Of a DNA stretch of 64,000 nt, positions 60,258 through 64,000 are shown piece by piece. This DNA comes from Paludisphaera borealis (lineage in GTDB: Bacteria; Planctomycetota; Planctomycetia; Isosphaerales; Isosphaeraceae). The notes beneath the pieces are model-generated. The model saw only the letters and a program-made list of their open reading frames with translations. It was not told the DNA's origin and made no database searches. Each line of letters starts with the position of its first letter. Position 1 is the stretch's first letter. Where the stretch lies: the NCBI RefSeq assembly GCF_001956985.1, contig NZ_CP019082.1:2976001-3040000 (forward strand), written 5' to 3'. Made by a program: the position numbers and the translations under genes.

Positions 60258-61352
60258 TCAGCCCGCGCTGATGAGGATGTTCACCGGGATCTTCAGCTCG
60301 CCGACGTCCGGGAAATCGGTCTTGATGATGATTTCCTCGTCGATGTAGCCGGGAGCGGTCCCCTGCGGAACGTCCACCTTGACGCGATACCGGCCCTTGC
60401 GGTCGGCCGAGTCGTTGGGCTCAATCGAGACGTTGAGCTTGTCCGGCTTGCGTGCGACCTCGAAGTTCACCGACTTGCCGCCGCGAACCAGCAGGGTGAT
60501 TTCGCCCGTGGCCCCTTCCGACGTCTTGACGTTCACCATCCGCAGCCGTTCCGGCAGAACGCTGATGGGGCCGGAGACCGAGCCGACGACGGTGATCTTG
60601 ATCTCGGGACGCAGGGGATGGTCGGTGTGGATCACGACCTCTTCCCGCATCGTGCCGATCGGGAAGCCCTGCTTGACCTTGATGTGAACCTTGTGCCCCG
60701 CCTTGATCTTCCCCAGCTTGAGGTCTTCCTCGGACATCGACGTCGCCTCGGCGATCAGGAGGCCGGGCTTCGAGGTCTTGATGTCGGTGATCTTCGTCTC
60801 GGGACGGTCGGGCGAATACAGGGCCACGAAGACCGTCTTGGGATTCTGGCTGTCGACCGCGTGCATGTCGACCGCCTCGCCCGGCATGAGCACGATCGGC
60901 GGGTTGACCTTACCGTGAACGAACAGCGGAATGGAGGCGAGGTTCGGGTCGTTGGTCTCGATGTTCGCTCCCTTCCGGAAGTCGCCGTTGGTGTGGTTGG
61001 TCTTCCACACCACGTCGATGTCGGTCGACTCGCCGGGCTTGAGGACCGCCTTCTCGCCATCCTTGAACTTGGCGAACGTGCACATGCACGTGGACGTCCC
61101 CTTCCAGAGCTCGAGGTCCCCCTCGCCGTCGTTCTTGATCGTCCAGGAGTGCTTGCCTTCCGACTCCTGCGGCATCGAGCCGAACTCGTGGGTGAGTTCG
61201 CCATCGATTTTCGCCTTCGGGGCGGGTCCCGTCTTCACCGGGGCGACCGGAAGATACGATTTCGTGCCGGAAGCCGGCACGAGGCTGCCGACCAAGGTCG
61301 CGGCCACGGTCAGGACGACCACCACGACCGCCAGAATGACCCACCGCAACAT
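60258..61352 (-). CDS. DUF1573 family membrane-anchored protein
   Basis: A 364-residue protein. One N-terminal membrane helix (about 4-25) anchors it. The extracytoplasmic part contains an Ig-like DUF1573 fold: ELTHEFGSMPQESEGKHSWTIKNDGEGDLELWKGTSTCMCTF, where the paired Cys are conserved, and LKPGESTDIDVVWKTN. A second similar beta domain follows, ending in VPQGTAPGYIDEEIIIKTDFPDVGELKIPVNI. ATG 61352 has GGAG 10 nt upstream. DUF1573 proteins are common in planctomycetes and Bacteroidetes; function unknown. Confidence 0.88.
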   Translation of the reverse strand: MLRWVILAVVVVVLTVAATLVGSLVPASGTKSYLPVAPVKTGPAPKAKIDGELTHEFGSMPQESEGKHSWTIKNDGEGDLELWKGTSTCMCTFAKFKDGEKAVLKPGESTDIDVVWKTNHTNGDFRKGANIETNDPNLASIPLFVHGKVNPPIVLMPGEAVDMHAVDSQNPKTVFVALYSPDRPETKITDIKTSKPGLLIAEATSMSEEDLKLGKIKAGHKVHIKVKQGFPIGTMREEVVIHTDHPLRPEIKITVVGSVSGPISVLPERLRMVNVKTSEGATGEITLLVRGGKSVNFEVARKPDKLNVSIEPNDSADRKGRYRVKVDVPQGTAPGYIDEEIIIKTDFPDVGELKIPVNILISAG

Positions 61353-61498
61353 GATGACATTACTCCGGTTAAGACAACCGAGACAAGGACGGACGCCACG
61401 ACGACGAAGCGCGGAGCCGCGATGATGGATACGACCAGTACGCACGACCGACGTCGCGCGTTCGTAAGGCTGGAATTTTTATCTTAAGAATCGGGGTC

Positions 61499-62386
61499 TC
61501 ACGCGGTCAAGCCGGGCCGCGACGGCTCGTCGCCGACGGCCTCGGCCGCATCAGGTCTTCGACCCGAGAGGTTGACCCCGTTGCCCTGCCCTTCATGGTG
61601 AAACGCCTGGCTGCGGCTGAGGTCGACCACGTCGCGGAGCCCCGCCTCGGCGAACCAGCCGGCGACCTCGTCGACCGTGTGCCGCGACAGATATTTGGGC
61701 GCGTACCAGTCGAGCGTGTCGCAGACCCGGACCTCGGCGTCGGGGTGCATCGAGACCCCGATCGTGAGGGCGTGCAACGCGACGCCGAACCGCTCGACGG
61801 GCCGCCGTCGGCTCGCCATGAGCCGGCGCTTCCAGAGCCCGATCGGGGCCGACAGCCGGCAGAGCGCCAGCAACACGCCCAGCGGCAGGCGGGTCGAGAT
61901 CGCCCGCTGGGCGTTCATGATCCGTTCCACGATCGGGCTTTCCCGCTCGTAGATCCAGATCGCGATCCGGCCGCCGGGCTTCAACAGGCGGGCGAGTTCC
62001 AGAAACGCCGACCGGGGGTCGGGCGTGTGGTCGATGACGCCGATCGAGTAGATCAGGTCGAAGCTTCCGGCCGCGAACGGCGGCCGCAGCAAGTCGCCCC
62101 GTGCGATCGCGACTTCGGCAAGACCGGCGGTCAGCTCGCGGGCGGCGTCGACGGCCTGGCTGAGGTCGATTCCGACGATCAGCCGGGCGCCTCGGCCGGC
62201 GGCGACTCGCAAATAACGCCCCATGCCGCAGCCGCCGTCGAGCACAAACTTGCCGGCCAGGTCGGCGTCGCCGAACCCCGTCCGGTTCGCGAACGTGGCC
62301 CGGTCCTCGGCGTCGCGGATGATCCGGAACCGGTTCCACTGGAGGCTGTAAGCCGCCTTGGTGCGCGTCTGGTCGGAATCGGACAT
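61499..62386 (-). CDS. Class I SAM-dependent methyltransferase
   Basis: A 295-residue enzyme. Motif I is VLDGGCGMGRYLRVAA with the Gly-rich SAM loop, then IVGIDLSQAVDAAR, the DLLRPPFAAGSFDLIYSIGVIDHTPDP motif IV region and ALLKPGGRIAIWIYE-like motif V (LARLLKPGGRIAIWIYE). The tail has a further helical region and a charged end. It resembles UbiE/Methyltransf_11-type enzymes. Substrate unknown. It follows the DUF1559 gene by 12 bp on the same strand, so the two may be cotranscribed. Confidence 0.9.
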   Translation of the reverse strand: MSDSDQTRTKAAYSLQWNRFRIIRDAEDRATFANRTGFGDADLAGKFVLDGGCGMGRYLRVAAGRGARLIVGIDLSQAVDAARELTAGLAEVAIARGDLLRPPFAAGSFDLIYSIGVIDHTPDPRSAFLELARLLKPGGRIAIWIYERESPIVERIMNAQRAISTRLPLGVLLALCRLSAPIGLWKRRLMASRRRPVERFGVALHALTIGVSMHPDAEVRVCDTLDWYAPKYLSRHTVDEVAGWFAEAGLRDVVDLSRSQAFHHEGQGNGVNLSGRRPDAAEAVGDEPSRPGLTA

Positions 62387-62398
62387 GAGCCGCCGTCG

Positions 62399-63442
62399 TC
62401 AGTAAGAGTCGGCCGAGACGACCTCGCCGAAGTTCCGCGTGCTGAGGGCCTGGAGTACTCCGAGCCTCGATCCGGGCGCGATCAGCACCCGGCCGGTGCC
62501 GTCGGAGTTGAAGCTGAGGCCCTGGGCCGTCTTGGTCGTCGGGTCGATCGACCAGCAGTCGACCGAGTCCTTCAGGAACCGGACGCTGCCGTCGGCCAGG
62601 CCGATGTTCGCGCCGCCCGGATGGTTGCTGCTCAGGTTGAACGCGATGTAGTCGCGCGCGCTGGGATCGTTGATGCTGAAGAATCGGTGCGTGCCGTTGA
62701 CCGGGTAGTAGGCGCCCAGCAGCGTGTCGGTCCAGTAACCCGAACTCCAGCCGTGATACTGCGCCCGTCCGGCCTGATCGAACAGCGAATGGTTGTGCTC
62801 GGCGAACAGCATCGTGTTGCTCGTGCCGTCGGTGATCGCGCCCAGCCGGGTCGAGCTGTGTGCATAGATCGCGCCGTTCATGTTGGCGAGGCGGAGCGCG
62901 AAGGTCGCGTTGTCGACGTGGAGCAGCAGGCACCAGGCACCGACGACCCCGCCGTAGCTGCTCTTGGCCTCCCGCCAGTCGCCGGGGGGCAGGTTCGTGT
63001 AGCGAGTCGGATCGAGGGGCGTCGTGTCGTAGATCGAGCCGTCGCTCGGGCAGTTGAGCGTCGAAACTCCGATCGCCGCGATCGTCACGTTCTGGGCGTC
63101 GAACACACCGGGGCTGAAATTGACCGCGTTGAAGACGTTCTGTTGCTCAAGGAGCGGCAGCATGTGGACGAACGGGCTGAAGTTCCATTTCGACCCCGGC
63201 AGGGCTCCGGAACGCGTGAAGCCGCCCGGCGGCAGCGTCTGTTGGGCCGACTCGTAATTCAAGGCCCCCAGCGCAAGCTGCTTCATGTTGTTCGTGCACT
63301 GGGCGCGACGCGCGGCCTCGCGAGCGGATTGCACGGCGGGAAGCAGCAGCGCGATCAAGACGGCGATGATCGCGATCACGACCAGCAACTCGATCAAGGT
63401 GAACCCGGACCGACCGGCTCTCGGCATGGCGGACGACGACAA
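62399..63442 (-). CDS. DUF1559 protein with prepilin-type N-terminus
   Basis: A 347-residue protein. The N-terminus has the type IV prepilin cleavage/methylation motif GFTLIELLVVIAI followed by one hydrophobic helix. The body is the DUF1559 domain, with the planctomycete H-X9-DG-type end IGLADGSVRFLKDSVD. A TTG at 63442 was chosen because GAGGGG lies 6 nt upstream; an ATG at 63427 has no such site. DUF1559 proteins occur in very high numbers in planctomycetes and are thought to be pseudopilin-like surface or secretion components; function unproven. Confidence 0.9.
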   Translation of the reverse strand: MSSSAMPRAGRSGFTLIELLVVIAIIAVLIALLLPAVQSAREAARRAQCTNNMKQLALGALNYESAQQTLPPGGFTRSGALPGSKWNFSPFVHMLPLLEQQNVFNAVNFSPGVFDAQNVTIAAIGVSTLNCPSDGSIYDTTPLDPTRYTNLPPGDWREAKSSYGGVVGAWCLLLHVDNATFALRLANMNGAIYAHSSTRLGAITDGTSNTMLFAEHNHSLFDQAGRAQYHGWSSGYWTDTLLGAYYPVNGTHRFFSINDPSARDYIAFNLSSNHPGGANIGLADGSVRFLKDSVDCWSIDPTTKTAQGLSFNSDGTGRVLIAPGSRLGVLQALSTRNFGEVVSADSY

Positions 63443-63542
63443 GCTACACCCCTCTTGAAACGCGAAAAAAACGCTCCGTCAGACGCGACGAGGTAGCAGT
63501 ATACGGTGCGTCCGGCTCCGGAGCAACTTCGGGGAATCGGCG

Positions 63543-64000
63543 TCACGGCCGGCCGGCGCGGGCGTCCCAGAGATCCTCCGCGGCGCTGCGGCGGATGTAG
63601 TTCGGCTCCAGGCTGAAGAGGTCGAATTCCGCCCCGCTCGCCGCGATCCGCCGGGCCAGTTCCACGAGCCGACGGCCCGACGGCTGGTTGAGGGCCGAGT
63701 CGCCGGCGACGACCCGGCTCGGCAAGGCCGATCGGATCGCCTCCGCGTTCAGCGCCGGCCCCAGCACGAGCGTCCCCGCCTCCAGCCCCTCGGCCCAGCG
63801 GCCGAAGGGCTCGATCCGGCTCGGCGCGACGGCCGTGAGCGCCCCCCCGGCCTCGGTCCGCTCGAACGCGGCGCAGTACACGTCGCCGCGCTGGGCGTCG
63901 GCGACGGCCCAGACCTTCAAGGCGTCGTCGGGCGCGTTCTGGGCGAACCCTTCCAGACTGTCGAAGGCCAAGATCCGCGCCCCGGCGGCGTACGCCAGCA
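63543..64000 (-). CDS. tsaB: TsaB-like t6A biosynthesis protein, partial
   Basis: The C-terminal 150 or so residues of a protein that starts beyond the window edge; the frame is open to base 64000. AVADAQRGDVYCAAFE and the terminal SLEPNYIRRSAAEDLW match the TsaB/YeaZ group, which together with TsaD and TsaE makes N6-threonylcarbamoyladenosine on tRNA. It lies 101 bp before the DUF1559 start on the same strand. The name rests on C-terminal motifs, as the N-terminal half is missing. Confidence 0.82.
   Translation of the reverse strand, partial: LAYAAGARILAFDSLEGFAQNAPDDALKVWAVADAQRGDVYCAAFERTEAGGALTAVAPSRIEPFGRWAEGLEAGTLVLGPALNAEAIRSALPSRVVAGDSALNQPSGRRLVELARRIAASGAEFDLFSLEPNYIRRSAAEDLWDARAGRP

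Overview
This is high-GC bacterial DNA from a planctomycete, most likely of the Isosphaeraceae (Paludisphaera/Singulisphaera type). That placement is an inference. It rests on the mix of genes: a DUF1549/DUF1553 cytochrome-like protein followed by a DUF1501 protein, a DUF1559 prepilin-like protein, two PEP-CTERM proteins, large Ser/Thr kinases paired with an ECF sigma factor and WD40 proteins, and a dispersed CGAAGCCAAT repeat in a gene-poor stretch. No rRNA, tRNA or CRISPR array was found. Most genes lie on the minus strand.

Layout. 1-4.5 kb: the 3' end of a beta-helix protein, an isoprenylcysteine methyltransferase-like membrane enzyme, a VOC protein, and an intact single-ORF IS66-family element inserted in the 3' end of a small membrane-protein gene. 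4.5-5.6 kb: gene-free DNA with an irregular repeat array. 5.6-13.7 kb: a spinster-type MFS transporter, a DUF155 protein overlapping a membrane Ser/Thr kinase, the molybdate operon modABC, and a PEP-CTERM protein. 14.3-23.0 kb: a KAP-like membrane P-loop ATPase, then a signalling cluster (WD40, ECF sigma factor, kinase-TPR) with a second WD40 paralogue downstream. 23.4-31.3 kb: rsgA, an ACT-domain protein, a Gly/Pro-rich secreted protein, a TPR-glycosyltransferase and recN. 31.8-36.5 kb: a YbdK-like carboxylate-amine ligase, an esterase, an orphan N6-adenine DNA methylase, a tRNA-binding protein and a second PEP-CTERM protein.

37.4-43.2 kb is an information-processing block on the minus strand: rplY (L25), pth, rpsF, ssb, rplI, dnaB. 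It lacks rpsR, which usually sits between ssb and rplI. 43.2-52.9 kb is an efflux operon: tetR, a lipoprotein membrane-fusion protein, two different RND permeases and trmL. It begins at a promoter whose downstream edge abuts a perfect 20-bp operator palindrome and ends at a good rho-independent terminator. 53.1-57.8 kb: the DUF1549/1553 and DUF1501 pair plus a small membrane protein. 58.1-61.4 kb: an Mpo1-like protein overlapping a tetraheme cytochrome lipoprotein, then a DUF1573 protein. 61.5-64 kb: a SAM methyltransferase, a DUF1559 protein and a partial tsaB.

No obvious defence island or wholly new system stands out. The most interesting local structures are the IS66 insertion into a 57-bp in-frame tandem duplication, the CGAAGCCAAT repeat array, the two WD40 paralogues around the sigma/kinase pair, the tandem-RND operon with a His-rich permease tail, and an 86-bp near-perfect inverted-repeat element.
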